Source of the DNA: Rhizobium sp. CCGE531
GTDB taxonomy: Bacteria > Pseudomonadota > Alphaproteobacteria > Rhizobiales > Rhizobiaceae
Direction: 5' to 3'
Assembly (NCBI RefSeq): GCF_003627795.1
Contig: NZ_CP032684.1
Coordinates: 1,403,001-1,467,000 of the forward strand
DNA: 64,000 nt
Part shown: in pieces, positions 52,358 to 62,444 of the stretch
Numbering within the stretch: the stretch's first letter is position 1
Layout of the letters: every line of letters begins with the position of its first letter
Translations under genes and position numbers: made by a program
The notes under the pieces: model-generated
Database searches by the model: none
Told to the model about the DNA's origin: nothing
What the model saw: the letters and a program-made list of their open reading frames with translations, nothing else

Positions 52358-52524
52358 TCGAGGGAAGCCCGGGTGCCGGCAACTCGGCCGATTATCGCGC
52401 GAACTCACTGAAATATGGCAAGTTTTTTCCGCGAGCCGAAAAGCACGGCAAAGTTCGCGGTTAACTTTCATATCCCGGCCGCTATGATCTTCCCACCACA
52501 ATGGCTCTGGCGGGAGAAAAGATC

Positions 52525-53808
52525 ATGCCGACGAACAATCCTGGTTTCGACACACTGGCAATCCATGCGGGAGCGCAGCCGGATCCAACGACCGGCGCCC
52601 GCGCGACGCCGATCTATCAGACGACATCCTTTGTCTTTCAGGATGCGGATCACGCCGCCGCGCTGTTCGGATTGCAGCAGTTCGGCAATATCTATACCCG
52701 CATCATGAACCCGACGCAGGCCGTGCTCGAAGAGCGGGTGGCGGCTCTCGAAGGCGGAACGGCAGCCCTTGCTGTTGCCTCGGGCCACGCAGCCCAATTG
52801 CTGGTCTTCCACGCCATCATGCAGCCGGGCGACAATTTCGTCGCCGCCAAGCGGCTTTACGGCGGTTCCGTCAATCAGTTCGGCCACTCCTTCAAGAACT
52901 TCGACTGGCGTGTTCGCTGGGCCGACCCTGCGGATCCTGCCACCTTCGAGGCGCAGATCGACGGGCGCACCCGCGCCGTCTTCATCGAAAGCCTTGCCAA
53001 TCCCGGCGGCACCTTCGTCGACATTGCCGCGATTGCGGCCATTGCCCACAAGCACGGCCTGCCGCTTATCGTCGACAACACCATGGCGAGCCCCTATCTC
53101 ATCCGGCCGCTGGAGCATGGCGCCGATATCGTCGTGCATTCGCTGACGAAATTCCTCGGCGGCCACGGCAATTCCATGGGCGGCATCATTGTCGATGGCG
53201 GCACGTTCGACTGGTCTGCCTCGGGCAATTATCCCATGCTCTCCACACCAAGGCCGGAATATAACGGCATCGTGCTGCATGCGACGTTCGGCAATTTTGC
53301 CTTCGCCATTGCCTGCCGCGTCCTAGGCCTGCGCGATCTGGGGCCGGCCATCTCACCGTTCAACGCCTTTCTAATCCTCACCGGAATTGAGACGCTGCCG
53401 CTGCGCATCCAGCGCCACTCCGACAATGCGCTTGCCGTCGCCCGCTGGCTGAAGGGGCAGGAGAAGGTGGCCTGGGTCAATTATGCCGGCCTGGAGGACG
53501 ATCCGAACCATGCGCTGCAGCAGCGCTACTCTCAAAAGGGAGCTGGATCGGTCTTCACCTTCGGCCTGAAGGGTGGATACGAAGCGGGCAAGGGACTGGT
53601 GGAGGGGCTGGAGCTGTTCTCGCATCTCGCCAATATCGGCGACACGCGTTCGCTCGTCATCCATCCGGCCTCCACGACGCACAAACAGTTGACCGACGAG
53701 CAGAAGGTCGCGGCCGGCGCCGGCCCTGATGTCGTGCGCCTCTCCATCGGCATCGAGGACGTCAAGGACATCATCTCCGACCTGAAGCAGGCGCTTGCAA
53801 AAGTCTAA
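52525..53808 (+). CDS. metY: O-acetylhomoserine sulfhydrylase (aminocarboxypropyltransferase)
   Basis: The 427-residue PLP enzyme makes homocysteine from O-acetylhomoserine and sulfide in methionine synthesis. It shows [29 protein letters not shown] near the N-terminus, [34 protein letters not shown], the PLP Lys in [13 protein letters not shown] (about residue 210) and [14 protein letters not shown] near the end, with the length of the MetY class. The ATG at 52525 has GGGAG 8 bases upstream; an in-frame ATG at 52501 is an alternative. No SAM-II riboswitch was found upstream. Terminator at 53880-53915. Confidence 0.92.
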   Translation: MPTNNPGFDTLAIHAGAQPDPTTGARATPIYQTTSFVFQDADHAAALFGLQQFGNIYTRIMNPTQAVLEERVAALEGGTAALAVASGHAAQLLVFHAIMQPGDNFVAAKRLYGGSVNQFGHSFKNFDWRVRWADPADPATFEAQIDGRTRAVFIESLANPGGTFVDIAAIAAIAHKHGLPLIVDNTMASPYLIRPLEHGADIVVHSLTKFLGGHGNSMGGIIVDGGTFDWSASGNYPMLSTPRPEYNGIVLHATFGNFAFAIACRVLGLRDLGPAISPFNAFLILTGIETLPLRIQRHSDNALAVARWLKGQEKVAWVNYAGLEDDPNHALQQRYSQKGAGSVFTFGLKGGYEAGKGLVEGLELFSHLANIGDTRSLVIHPASTTHKQLTDEQKVAAGAGPDVVRLSIGIEDVKDIISDLKQALAKV

Positions 53809-53879
53809 GGACTGAACCGGCAGGGGGCCGGAAAAGCTCTGCGGGCTCTTTGACCGCAGCGCATTTCATGCTTGTTTGG

Positions 53880-53915
53880 GTCCGCGATCGCCGAATGGTG
53901 GTCGCGGACTTTTTT
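53880..53915 (+). terminator. Terminator after metY
   Basis: GTCCGCGATC (53880-53889) pairs with GGTCGCGGAC (53900-53909) and continues into TTTTTT. Confidence 0.88.
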
Positions 53916-53949
53916 GGTCTTGGCGGAGCCTGATCGACGGGAGACTTAA

Positions 53950-54294
53950 GTGGCAACCTATCTGCAACTGAATGCCGATGGCGTGGAGCCCGAGGCAGGA
54001 GCGCCCGCAGCGGATCGTCTCATTTGGGGAGCGCCGACCTTCAGAACGTGGAACCTGGATGAGGCCGATGGCGGCCTTTATGCCGGTGTCTGGGAAGCGA
54101 CACCAGGCAAATGGAGGATCGTCTATGACGAATGGGAATACTTCCATATCCTCTCCGGATATTCGATTGTGACAGCCGACGACGGCGAGGCCTTTCATCT
54201 GCGTGCGGGCGACCGCCTCATCTTGAAGCCTGGCTTCAAGGGAACCTGGGAAGTCGTTGAAACGACTCGCAAGGATTATGTGATCCGTCTGTGA
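53950..54294 (+). CDS. Cupin domain-containing protein
   Basis: The 114-residue protein, starting at a GTG with GGGAGACTTAA upstream, is a small cupin of the Cupin_3/DUF861 sort: GGLYAGVWEATPGKWRIVYDEWEYFHILSGYSIVTADDGEAFHLRAGDRLILKPGFKGTWEV fills one barrel. The usual His-x-His pair is missing (DEWEYFHILSG), so metal binding is doubtful. Function unknown. Confidence 0.82.
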   Translation: MATYLQLNADGVEPEAGAPAADRLIWGAPTFRTWNLDEADGGLYAGVWEATPGKWRIVYDEWEYFHILSGYSIVTADDGEAFHLRAGDRLILKPGFKGTWEVVETTRKDYVIRL

Positions 54295-54415
54295 CGACGT
54301 TGTTGAATCAAAACATGAAGTTCGCGTTCTTTCGCTGCGGGAAGCGGGGCTTTCCAAGCGGTTCCGCAATGGCCGCGATGATTGCCGCAGGTTGTGTCAC
54401 TGCCGCTTCATTAAA

Positions 54416-54433
54416 CTGTCATCAAACTGAAAC
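54416..54433 (+). promoter_or_regulatory. PHO box upstream of pstS
   Basis: CTGTCATCAAACTGAAAC matches the 18-bp Pho box layout (two CTGTCAT-like halves separated by 4 bases; the second half is degenerate). PhoB-phosphate would bind here under phosphate limitation. It lies about 120 bp before the pstS start. Confidence 0.7.
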
Positions 54434-54554
54434 AATGCGGCATTAGAGCCATCACTGTCGCCAGGAGATTGGGGTGGGGTTCTTAACCGATGGGATACTC
54501 CGTGCTCAGCTCCTGCTCGCCATCCTTTCATCACTCTGGGAAGTGAGTTCAATC

Positions 54555-55580
54555 ATGTTGAATCAGAAATTTCGTTCGCTTTGCCTGACTGCAGGCTTCA
54601 TCGCGGCTATGTCCGTTTCGGCCTCGGCTGCCGACATCACGGGCGCTGGCTCGAGCTTCATCGCTCCGGTTCTGTCCAAGTGGGCTGAAGGCTACAAGGC
54701 TGCGACGAACAATGTCGTCAATTACCAGTCGGTTGGTTCGGGCGCCGGCATCAAGCAGCTCCTCGACAAGACCATCGTATTCGGCGCTTCGGACAAGCCG
54801 ATGAGCGACGCTGACCTCGAGAAGAATGGCATTGCCCAGTTCCCGATGATCTCCGGCGGCATCGTCGTTTCCTATAACGTTGAAGGCGTGAAGCCGGGCG
54901 AACTCGTTCTCGATGGCAAGACGCTGTCCGATATCTTCCTCGGCAAGATCACGAAGTGGGACGATGCTGCCATCAAGGCACTTAACGCCAACGTGAAGCT
55001 GCCTTCCACGCCGATCTCCGTCGTTTATCGCGCCGACAGCTCGGGCACGACCTTCAACTTCACCGATTACCTGGCGAAGGTTTCGCCGGAGTGGAAGGAA
55101 AAGGTTGGTTCGAACACGGCGGTTGAATGGCCGGTCGGCTTCGGCGCCAAGGGTTCCGAAGGTGTTTCCACCACCGTCAACCAGACGGCTGGTTCGATCT
55201 CCTACGTTGAATATTCCTACGTCGTCGCCAACCACATCGGTTTCGCGAAGATGAAGAACGCTGCCGGCAAGGTTATCGAGCCGAGCCTCGAGACGTTCAA
55301 GGCTGCTGCTTCCAACGCCGATTGGGCCCATGCCAAGAACTTCAACCTGATCATCACCAATCAGCCGGGCGAAAAGAGCTGGCCGATTGCAGCTTCGACC
55401 TGGGTTCTGCTCTACAAGAAGCCGGCCGATCCTGCTCAGAACGAAGCAGCGCTGAAGTTCTTCAAGTGGTCCTATGAAAAGGGTCAGAAGGACGCGACGG
55501 AGCTGTCCTACCTTCCGGTTCCGGAAACTGTTGCCAAGGTTGTCGAAGAGTCCTGGAAGAAGGACTTCGGCACGAAGTAA
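54555..55580 (+). CDS. pstS: Phosphate ABC transporter substrate-binding protein
   Basis: PstS captures phosphate in the periplasm for PstCAB. The 341-residue product has a signal peptide (cleavage at [14 protein letters not shown], about residue 23), the phosphate-binding loops [22 protein letters not shown] and [15 protein letters not shown], and [11 protein letters not shown] near the end. The ATG at 54555 fits the signal peptide; the open frame extends upstream. A hairpin follows at 55600-55629, before pstC. Confidence 0.95.
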   Translation: MLNQKFRSLCLTAGFIAAMSVSASAADITGAGSSFIAPVLSKWAEGYKAATNNVVNYQSVGSGAGIKQLLDKTIVFGASDKPMSDADLEKNGIAQFPMISGGIVVSYNVEGVKPGELVLDGKTLSDIFLGKITKWDDAAIKALNANVKLPSTPISVVYRADSSGTTFNFTDYLAKVSPEWKEKVGSNTAVEWPVGFGAKGSEGVSTTVNQTAGSISYVEYSYVVANHIGFAKMKNAAGKVIEPSLETFKAAASNADWAHAKNFNLIITNQPGEKSWPIAASTWVLLYKKPADPAQNEAALKFFKWSYEKGQKDATELSYLPVPETVAKVVEESWKKDFGTK

Positions 55581-55599
55581 ATTCGGCTGAAAAGTTGCG

Positions 55600-55629
55600 G
55601 CGGACAGGGTAAAACCCTGTCCGCCTTTC
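55600..55629 (+). terminator. pstS-pstC intergenic hairpin (partial terminator)
   Basis: GGCGGACAGGGT pairs perfectly with ACCCTGTCCGCC across a 3-base loop, followed by TTTC. It would make pstS mRNA more abundant or more stable than the downstream permease genes, as is usual for binding-protein genes. Confidence 0.75.
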
Positions 55630-55651
55630 GTGACAGGACAAGGGGAAATCG

Positions 55652-56623
55652 ATGGCTGACGCGACTCAGACGGCTGGCTTCCAGGCACTGGATACCAGCG
55701 CCAGCACCAGAAAATTCCGGATACAGGATCGGATTTTCTATTTTATGACGCTTGGCTCGGCTACTCTTGTCGTGCTTCTGCTGCTGGCAATCATTGTGGT
55801 TCTTGTCATCGATGCCTTGCCAACTTTCCAGGCCTTCGGGTTTTCGTTCCTCTGGGGCACGAAGTGGAGTGCTCCCGCCGATATCTACGGTGCCGTGCCT
55901 GCCGTGATCGGTACGCTGGTGAGTTCGCTCATCGCCATGCTGATTGCCGTTCCCCTGGGCATCGGCATCGCCATCTTCCTCACGGAACTTTGCCCCGGCA
56001 GCCTGCGACGTCCGATCAGTACGGCCATCGAGCTTCTGGCCGGTGTTCCCTCTATTATCTACGGCATCGTCGGTCTGTTCATTCTCGTGCCGCTGATGCA
56101 GACCTATATCCTGCCATTCCTTATGATGACGATCGGCCAGGTGCCGTTGATCGGCCTGCTGTTCCAGCCGCCGGCGCCGGGCGTCGGCCTGTTGACGGCA
56201 AGCCTTGTGCTCGCCGTCATGATCCTGCCGTTCATCACCGCGATCTCTCGCGACGTGTTCACCACCGTGCCGCCGATGTTGCGCGAATCCGCTTACGGCA
56301 TGGGCATGACGACATGGGAAGTGGCCCGCCACATCCTGATCCCCTATACACGTCGCGGCCTCGTCGGCGGTATCATGCTCGGCCTCGGCCGCGCGCTTGG
56401 CGAAACCATGGCCGTCACCTTCGTTGTAGGTTCGGTGAGCCGTCTGCAATCGTCGATCATCTCGCCGTCAACCACCATTTCCGCCCAGATCGCGAACAAC
56501 TTCGGCGATGCCGACGGTCTGCAATTGTCGAGCCTGATTGCGCTCGGCCTGCTCCTGTTCGTCCTTTCGTTCTGCGTGCTTGCGCTGGCGAGGTGGATGA
56601 TCGGCCGCGGCGACTCGCTCTGA
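55652..56623 (+). CDS. pstC: Phosphate ABC transporter permease PstC
   Basis: The 323-residue inner-membrane subunit has six or seven spans; the ABC permease motif is EVARHILIPYTRRGLVGGIMLGLGRALGETMAVTFVVG (about residues 228-265). An N-terminal cytoplasmic tail of 30 residues is followed by span one (FYFMTLGSATLVVLLLLAIIVVLVIDAL). ATG at 55652 has ACAAGGGGAAATCG upstream. pstA starts 10 bp after its stop. Confidence 0.94.
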   Translation: MADATQTAGFQALDTSASTRKFRIQDRIFYFMTLGSATLVVLLLLAIIVVLVIDALPTFQAFGFSFLWGTKWSAPADIYGAVPAVIGTLVSSLIAMLIAVPLGIGIAIFLTELCPGSLRRPISTAIELLAGVPSIIYGIVGLFILVPLMQTYILPFLMMTIGQVPLIGLLFQPPAPGVGLLTASLVLAVMILPFITAISRDVFTTVPPMLRESAYGMGMTTWEVARHILIPYTRRGLVGGIMLGLGRALGETMAVTFVVGSVSRLQSSIISPSTTISAQIANNFGDADGLQLSSLIALGLLLFVLSFCVLALARWMIGRGDSL

Positions 56624-56633
56624 GGAAAAAACC

Positions 56634-57485
56634 ATGGAAAATGCAATTCGTCAGAATCTCGTGTCGAGGCGCTATACGAAGAACCGGGTGATGATGGCCT
56701 TGTCCTTCCTCGCGGCCATCCTCGGCATATTCTTTCTCAGCGTGATCCTTGCGACCCTGGTTTATCGCGGTGTGTCGGCGCTCAGCCTCGACGTGTTCAC
56801 CATGTCGATCCCGGCCCAGGGCTCGCGCGGTGGCCTGATCAACGCAATCTACGGCACCGTGCTGGTCACGGGCCTCGCCATTGTGATCGCCGCTCCGATC
56901 GGCATTCTCGCCGCGACCTATCTGGTGGAATATGCCAATGGCACCAAGCTTGCGGAGGCTGCCAAGTTCATCAACGACATCTTGCTGTCCGCACCCTCGA
57001 TCATCGTCGGCGTGTTCGTCTACGGCGCCGTGGTCGTGCCCATGCATGGCAACTCCGCCATTGCCGGCATCCTCGCGCTGGCGCTGATCGCCCTTCCGGT
57101 CGTCAACCGTACGACGCAGGACATGCTGTTGCTGGTGCCGAACGCACTTCGTGAGGCGACGGCCGCGCTCGGCGCACCGCGTTGGAAGTCGATGATGATG
57201 GTGATCTACCGTTCCGCCTGGACGGGTATCCTCACCGGCATCCTGCTGGCCGTCGCCCGTATCAGCGGCGAAACCGCGCCGCTTCTCTTCACGGCCGGCT
57301 ACAGCAAATTCATGAATGCGGGCCTGACCGGTCCGATCGCCACGCTGCCGGTTGCCATCAACACGCTCGCAGCGGATGCTGGCGAAGATCTTAAACAACT
57401 GGCCTGGGCCGGCGCGTTGATTATCACCGTTGCCATCCTCGCCCTCAACATCCTTGCCCGTGTCTTGAGTGGGCGCCGCCAATGA
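56634..57485 (+). CDS. pstA: Phosphate ABC transporter permease PstA
   Basis: The 283-residue inner-membrane partner of PstC has six spans and the permease motif [50 protein letters not shown] (about residues 168-218). It begins [21 protein letters not shown]. Its stop overlaps a possible pstB ATG at 57482 (ATGA). Confidence 0.94.
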   Translation: MENAIRQNLVSRRYTKNRVMMALSFLAAILGIFFLSVILATLVYRGVSALSLDVFTMSIPAQGSRGGLINAIYGTVLVTGLAIVIAAPIGILAATYLVEYANGTKLAEAAKFINDILLSAPSIIVGVFVYGAVVVPMHGNSAIAGILALALIALPVVNRTTQDMLLLVPNALREATAALGAPRWKSMMMVIYRSAWTGILTGILLAVARISGETAPLLFTAGYSKFMNAGLTGPIATLPVAINTLAADAGEDLKQLAWAGALIITVAILALNILARVLSGRRQ

Positions 57486-57511
57486 CGCCGCCGAACGATA
57501 GGAATGAGACC

Positions 57512-58348
57512 ATGAACATGAGCGACAACAATTTCCAGAGCGTCAACGCACAGTCGGGGAAGGATGCCGCTTCCCCGTCGGATCTCGGCGCGCTCGCGAA
57601 GCTCGAGGTGAAGAATCTCGATTTCACCTATCAGAACGGCCATCGCGTTCTGAAGGGTGTGAATATGAACATCCGCAAGAATGCGGTCACCGCCTTCATC
57701 GGCCCTTCGGGTTGCGGTAAGTCCACGCTGCTGCGCACCTTCAACCGGATGTATGATCTCTATCCGGGCCAGACGGTAGCGGGCGAGATTCTGCTGGACG
57801 GCCGCAATATTCTCACCAAGGACGTCGATCTGAACGATCTGCGCGCCAAGGTCGGCATGGTGTTCCAGAAGCCGACGCCGTTCCCGATGTCGATCTATGA
57901 AAACGTCGCTTTCGGCATCCGGCTCTATGAGAAGATTTCCAAGGCGGAAATGGACGTCCGCGTCGAAGCGGCGCTGACCGAAACAGCGCTGTGGAGCGAA
58001 GTGAAGGAAAAGCTGCACCAGAGCGGACTTGGCCTTTCCGGCGGCCAGCAGCAGCGTCTCTGCATCGCTCGCGCCATCGCCCTGCGTCCGGAAGTCCTGC
58101 TTCTCGACGAGCCAACCTCGGCGCTCGACCCGATCTCGACCGCCAAGGTCGAGGAGCTGGTGTCGCAGCTCAAGGGCGAGTTCACGATCGTCATCGTCAC
58201 GCACAACATGCAGCAGGCAAGCCGCATCTCCGACAACACCGCCTTCATGTATCTGGGCGACCTGATCGAATACGGCCCGACGGAGCAGATCTTCCAGGCG
58301 CCGAAGGTCAAGCGCACCGAGGATTACATCACCGGACGTTACGGCTGA
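57512..58348 (+). CDS. pstB: Phosphate ABC transporter ATPase PstB
   Basis: The 278-residue ATPase has Walker [10 protein letters not shown] (about 62-70), Q-loop [17 protein letters not shown] signature LSGGQQQR, Walker [14 protein letters not shown] and the PstB C-terminus ([26 protein letters not shown]). I use the ATG at 57512, preceded by AGGAATGAG; the upstream ATG at 57482 overlaps the pstA stop and would add 10 residues. A terminator follows at 58385-58412 and no phoU or phoB comes after. Confidence 0.93.
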   Translation: MNMSDNNFQSVNAQSGKDAASPSDLGALAKLEVKNLDFTYQNGHRVLKGVNMNIRKNAVTAFIGPSGCGKSTLLRTFNRMYDLYPGQTVAGEILLDGRNILTKDVDLNDLRAKVGMVFQKPTPFPMSIYENVAFGIRLYEKISKAEMDVRVEAALTETALWSEVKEKLHQSGLGLSGGQQQRLCIARAIALRPEVLLLDEPTSALDPISTAKVEELVSQLKGEFTIVIVTHNMQQASRISDNTAFMYLGDLIEYGPTEQIFQAPKVKRTEDYITGRYG

Positions 58349-58384
58349 TACGATCCCGGCATTGCTTCAAGCAGACGATTTTGC

Positions 58385-58412
58385 ATGGCGCGCCCGCTCG
58401 GCGCGCCATTTT
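58385..58412. terminator. Terminator after pstB
   Basis: ATGGCGCGCC (58385-58394), loop CGCTC, GGCGCGCCAT (58400-58409), then TTTT. Confidence 0.85.
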
Positions 58413-58579
58413 GCATTTTTGTCCTGACCGCCGATTTTCGATTGCGTCCGTCGCGCGAAGCACCCGTCTCGAAGGGCTCGAGTGAGCGTAACCTTTGGGT
58501 GGATCGAACCTGTCGAGGTCTCTTACCTCTGGTGACCATGACGAACGCTCGCGGGATCAAATCGGTCCCGAAAGCCGTG

Positions 58580-59833
58580 TCACATTCTCGCAAGCTTGCC
58601 CATGCGTCTCAGCGCGTGGATCTGATCCTCGAGGGTCGGCACCAGTTCGCCGTCATCGGCGCCTGGTGCTGCTTCCGCCTCCTTCGCGGTTTCCATTTCA
58701 TCGAAGACGATGGTGCAGTTGCGGCCGGCGCGCTTGGCGGCATAAAGCGCGCGATCGGCGAACGAGACCAGGCGATCCCAGCTGACGGTCTCGCGCGGCA
58801 TGATCGAAACGCCGATGCTGACGGTTGCCGGGACCAGCGTGCGGCCGGCAAGCAGCGGCACGCGGCAGAAATCGGCGCGGATGGTTTCCGCCAACGCTTC
58901 CGCCTGGGATTGATCATCTCTGGGAACGAAGGCGACGAATTCTTCTCCGCCCATTCGGCCGAACGCGCCGCTGCGTGGCACGAACTGACGGGCGATGCGG
59001 GCAAATTCGGCCAGAACGACATCGCCCGCCTGGTGGCCGTGGTGATCGTTGATCTTCTTGAAGTGGTCGAGGTCAAACAGCAGCGCGGCGAGTTTCTGCG
59101 GCTGCTGCTGTCCCCGTCCGGCAAGTATCTCATAGCTTTCCTGGAGCCCGCGCCGGTTCAGAACCCCCGTCAGCGTGTCGGTGATGGAAATCGCCCGCCA
59201 GCGACGCTCGGCGCGCTCCATCAACAGCTTGCCGTTCAGAACGATGGCGACGATGATGAGCAGCCCGTAGCCGAGTGCCATATAGCCGCGATAGATCATG
59301 GCCTTTTCCAGCGAGGGGGCCACAAGCACCATCCAGAGAGCAGAGCCGAAACAGAAACAGGCGATCACCACGAAGATGATGCCGAGCTGCCCGCGCGCCG
59401 GCTCACGACGGCCTTCGGCCGGATGGACGGCAAAGGCGAGCAAGGTCGCGCCGACGGCACCGGCAAGATCGTAGAGGATGACGCGATTGGCGAAATTGCC
59501 GGCGACCCATGGCAGGCTGACACCGATCAGCCAGATGGCGGGCGGCAGGAATGCGGACCATTCCAGCTTGCGCTTGTCCATCAACCGGAACCCGGCGATC
59601 CACGCGCTCTCGCCGAGCAGCGCCACGGCATTGCCGATCTGGATCGACCAGATGTCCGGAACGATGCCGCGAGCCGCCACCAAGGCAAATCCGATCGCGC
59701 TGACGGTAAATCCAATGGCCCAGGTCAGATAGGCGGGGGACTTGCGATCGTGCCTCCAGGCAAAAAGCAGCACGGTCGCCAGGGTGATGGCTTCCGAGCA
59801 CCAGATGGTGAGGCCTGTGGTCATGTTCAGCAC
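58580..59833 (-). CDS. Membrane-bound GGDEF diguanylate cyclase
   Basis: The 417-residue protein has about six or seven membrane spans in its first 210 residues and a C-terminal GGDEF domain (about residues 225-385): ISITDTLTGVLNRRGL, LFDLDHFKKINDHHGHQAGD and the active-site loop GRMGGEEFVAF (GGEEF, compatible with activity). The inhibitory RxxD site five residues before GGEEF is absent. It would make cyclic di-GMP from GTP in answer to a membrane signal. I place the start at GTG 59833, which has GGAG 8 bases upstream, not at the ATG 9 bases further in. Confidence 0.88.
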   Translation of the reverse strand: MLNMTTGLTIWCSEAITLATVLLFAWRHDRKSPAYLTWAIGFTVSAIGFALVAARGIVPDIWSIQIGNAVALLGESAWIAGFRLMDKRKLEWSAFLPPAIWLIGVSLPWVAGNFANRVILYDLAGAVGATLLAFAVHPAEGRREPARGQLGIIFVVIACFCFGSALWMVLVAPSLEKAMIYRGYMALGYGLLIIVAIVLNGKLLMERAERRWRAISITDTLTGVLNRRGLQESYEILAGRGQQQPQKLAALLFDLDHFKKINDHHGHQAGDVVLAEFARIARQFVPRSGAFGRMGGEEFVAFVPRDDQSQAEALAETIRADFCRVPLLAGRTLVPATVSIGVSIMPRETVSWDRLVSFADRALYAAKRAGRNCTIVFDEMETAKEAEAAPGADDGELVPTLEDQIHALRRMGKLARM

Positions 59834-60137
59834 GATTGGTGTTTCTCCGCTGCCTTCGGACCGTCGGCGCCAGCAGCGCAACGATTCTCGCGATCGGCCC
59901 ATCTTCGCCGAATAAGATGGTCAGTTCATTAAATGAGTTGGTAAATTTTGCTTGTGTCTCCGATCTCCGCCTGATCTCCATGGCTTTCATGCTTCCTTCA
60001 CCTTGCGGGCGGGAAATGCAGTGGGTAGCGAATGGCGCGGCGCCATGGCGTCTTGGCATTCCAGGCGCGGTGTTTAGAAATGCTTTGTCAACGCCTCCTG
60101 GGGCATTACTGCTTTTTGACGATATGCTTTTGCGCGT

Positions 60138-60167
60138 CTTGAAGTGAAGGGCAGGGACACTCTATGT
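60138..60167 (+). promoter_or_regulatory. Candidate RpoH-type promoter for clpP
   Basis: CTTGAA at 60138-60143 and TCTATGT at 60161-60167 resemble the alphaproteobacterial heat-shock promoter (CTTG then CYTATNT), with one mismatch and a spacer slightly longer than the usual 16-18. Confidence 0.4.
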
Positions 60168-60168
60168 A

Positions 60169-60214
60169 GGAGTAAAGGATTTTTACTCCGATTCCCGGCG
60201 TTTCCGTCGCCGGG
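60169..60214 (+). other. Two tandem perfect hairpins in clpP leader
   Basis: GGAGTAAA/TTTACTCC (60169-60176 and 60182-60189) and CCCGGCG/CGCCGGG (60194-60200 and 60208-60214). They occupy most of the transcript leader between the promoter candidate and the clpP start, ending 22 bases before the ATG. Confidence 0.55.
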
Positions 60215-60236
60215 GCAAGTTTGATAAAGGACGCAC

Positions 60237-60869
60237 ATGAGAAATCCAGTCGATACAGCTATGGCTCTGGTGCCGATGGTTGTTGAGCAGACCAACCGAG
60301 GGGAACGGTCTTACGACATCTATTCCCGCCTGCTGAAGGAACGCATCATTTTCCTGACCGGGCCGGTTGAGGACCATATGGCGACGTTGGTGTGCGCCCA
60401 GCTTCTCTTCCTCGAGGCCGAAAACCCGAAGAAGGAAATCGCGCTTTACATCAATTCGCCGGGTGGTGTCGTGACCGCCGGCATGGCGATCTACGACACG
60501 ATGCAATTCATCAAGCCGGCCGTTTCGACGCTCTGCATCGGCCAGGCCGCGTCCATGGGCTCGCTGCTGCTTGCTGCCGGCGACAAGGACATGCGCTTCG
60601 CTACGCCGAATTCCCGCATCATGGTTCACCAGCCCTCGGGCGGTTTCCAGGGTCAGGCTTCGGACATCGAGCGTCATGCGCGCGACATCATCAAGATGAA
60701 GCGTCGCCTGAACGAGGTTTATGTCAAGCATTGCGGTCGGACCTACGAGGAAGTCGAGCAGACGCTCGATCGTGACCATTTCATGTCCTCCGACGAGGCC
60801 AAGGAATGGGGTCTTATCGACAAGGTGCTGACGTCGCGTACCGAAATGGAAGGTGAAAGCGCCTCGTGA
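60237..60869 (+). CDS. clpP: ATP-dependent Clp protease proteolytic subunit
   Basis: ClpP forms the 14-subunit serine protease core used by ClpX and ClpA. The 210-residue protein shows the catalytic Ser in [14 protein letters not shown] (about residue 106), His in [13 protein letters not shown] (about 131) and Asp in the [12 protein letters not shown] region (about 182). It begins [36 protein letters not shown], the usual mature start. TAAAGGACGCAC precedes the ATG. clpX follows after 297 bp, so it may have its own promoter. Confidence 0.96.
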   Translation: MRNPVDTAMALVPMVVEQTNRGERSYDIYSRLLKERIIFLTGPVEDHMATLVCAQLLFLEAENPKKEIALYINSPGGVVTAGMAIYDTMQFIKPAVSTLCIGQAASMGSLLLAAGDKDMRFATPNSRIMVHQPSGGFQGQASDIERHARDIIKMKRRLNEVYVKHCGRTYEEVEQTLDRDHFMSSDEAKEWGLIDKVLTSRTEMEGESAS

Positions 60870-61166
60870 TTTATCCACGAGGCGGTGACTTCCATGCCAC
60901 AGTTCTATCCCATTTGTGATCGAATAGGGGTTTAATGTGGAACGGAACGCGGTAATAGTAGGCATGCATGCCATGTAGCGTTTTTGTGACATGGCATTCG
61001 GCATTCGAAGGGGGATCGTTGCCACGCAGTTCCGGTCGTTGACCGGTCTGCGTTCAGTACCCTGAAGGGCGCCGCGATCTGCAAAACGAGGGGCAGGTCC
61101 GGCGGGCGCATTGAGTGGACCGCGATTTCAATCTGGAAATTGGCGGCGTGCTGGAAGGAAAGTGAT

Positions 61167-62444
61167 ATGAGCAAAGTCAGCGGCAGCAACGGCGGCGACT
61201 CCAAGAACACGCTTTATTGTTCGTTCTGCGGTAAGAGCCAGCATGAAGTCCGGAAGCTGATTGCCGGACCGACCGTCTTCATCTGCGACGAGTGCGTTGA
61301 ACTATGCATGGACATCATCCGCGAGGAAAACAAATCCTCGATGGTCAAGTCCCGTGACGGCGTTCCGACTCCGCAGGACATCATCAAGGTTCTCGACGAA
61401 TACGTCATCGGCCAGCGGCAGGCGAAGAAGATCCTCTCCGTCGCCGTTCACAACCATTACAAGCGTCTCGCACACGCATCGAAGAATGGTGACGTCGAGC
61501 TGGCGAAGTCGAACATCATGCTCGTTGGCCCGACCGGCTGCGGCAAGACCTATCTGGCTCAGACGCTGGCGCGCATCATCGACGTGCCCTTCACCATGGC
61601 CGACGCGACGACGCTGACCGAAGCGGGCTACGTCGGCGAAGACGTCGAAAACATCATCCTCAAGCTGCTGCAGGCTGCCGACTACAACGTCGAACGCGCG
61701 CAACGCGGCATCGTCTACATCGACGAAGTCGACAAGATTTCCCGCAAGTCGGACAATCCGTCGATCACGCGCGACGTCTCGGGCGAGGGCGTGCAGCAGG
61801 CGCTTCTGAAGATCATGGAAGGCACCGTGGCTTCGGTTCCCCCGCAGGGCGGCCGCAAGCATCCGCAGCAGGAGTTCCTGCAGGTGGATACGACCAACAT
61901 CCTCTTCATCTGCGGCGGCGCCTTTGCTGGCCTCGACAAGATCATCTCCGCCCGCGGCGAGAAGACCTCGATCGGCTTCGGCGCCACGGTCAAGGCGCCG
62001 GATGATCGCCGCGTCGGCGAAGTGCTGCGCGAGCTCGAGCCGGAAGATCTGGTGAAGTTCGGCCTGATCCCGGAATTCATCGGCCGTCTGCCTGTTCTGG
62101 CGACGCTCGAAGACCTGGACGCGGATGCACTGATCCAGATCCTGTCGGAGCCGAAGAACGCGCTGGTCAAGCAGTATCAGCGCCTGTTCGAGATGGAAGA
62201 CGTCGAGCTGACCTTCCACGAGGATGCGCTGCGTGAAATCGCTCGTCGGGCGATCGTCCGCAAGACGGGTGCTCGCGGCCTGCGTTCGATCATGGAGAAG
62301 ATCCTGCTCGATACCATGTTCGAGCTGCCGGCGCTGGAAGGCGTGCGCGAAGTGGTCATTTCCGAGGAAGTGGTTCGCGGCTCCGCCCGCCCGCTCTACA
62401 TCTATGCCGACCGGCAGGAAGAAAAGGCCAACGCGACGGCCTGA
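61167..62444 (+). CDS. clpX: ATP-dependent Clp protease ATP-binding subunit ClpX
   Basis: ClpX is the AAA+ unfoldase partner of ClpP. The 425-residue protein has the N-terminal zinc-binding domain (CSFCGKSQ and CDECVELC, residues 15-43), Walker A GPTGCGKT (about 118-125), Walker [12 protein letters not shown] (about 183), the GYVGEDVE and IGFGA pore-loop regions and a sensor-2 end ([20 protein letters not shown]). The start at 61167 has GGAAGGAAAGTGAT upstream. Length matches the family. Confidence 0.97.
   Translation: MSKVSGSNGGDSKNTLYCSFCGKSQHEVRKLIAGPTVFICDECVELCMDIIREENKSSMVKSRDGVPTPQDIIKVLDEYVIGQRQAKKILSVAVHNHYKRLAHASKNGDVELAKSNIMLVGPTGCGKTYLAQTLARIIDVPFTMADATTLTEAGYVGEDVENIILKLLQAADYNVERAQRGIVYIDEVDKISRKSDNPSITRDVSGEGVQQALLKIMEGTVASVPPQGGRKHPQQEFLQVDTTNILFICGGAFAGLDKIISARGEKTSIGFGATVKAPDDRRVGEVLRELEPEDLVKFGLIPEFIGRLPVLATLEDLDADALIQILSEPKNALVKQYQRLFEMEDVELTFHEDALREIARRAIVRKTGARGLRSIMEKILLDTMFELPALEGVREVVISEEVVRGSARPLYIYADRQEEKANATA

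Larger units (their letters stand above)
59834..60236. promoter_or_regulatory. 403-bp gap before clpP with leader structures
   Basis: No gene seen. It contains a candidate heat-shock promoter (60138-60167) and two hairpins (60169-60189 and 60194-60214), all upstream of clpP. Confidence 0.5.

Noticed and set aside
52358..52524. SAM-II riboswitch before metY
   Set aside because: Alphaproteobacterial met genes often have one, but I could not find the conserved pseudoknot segments in this leader.
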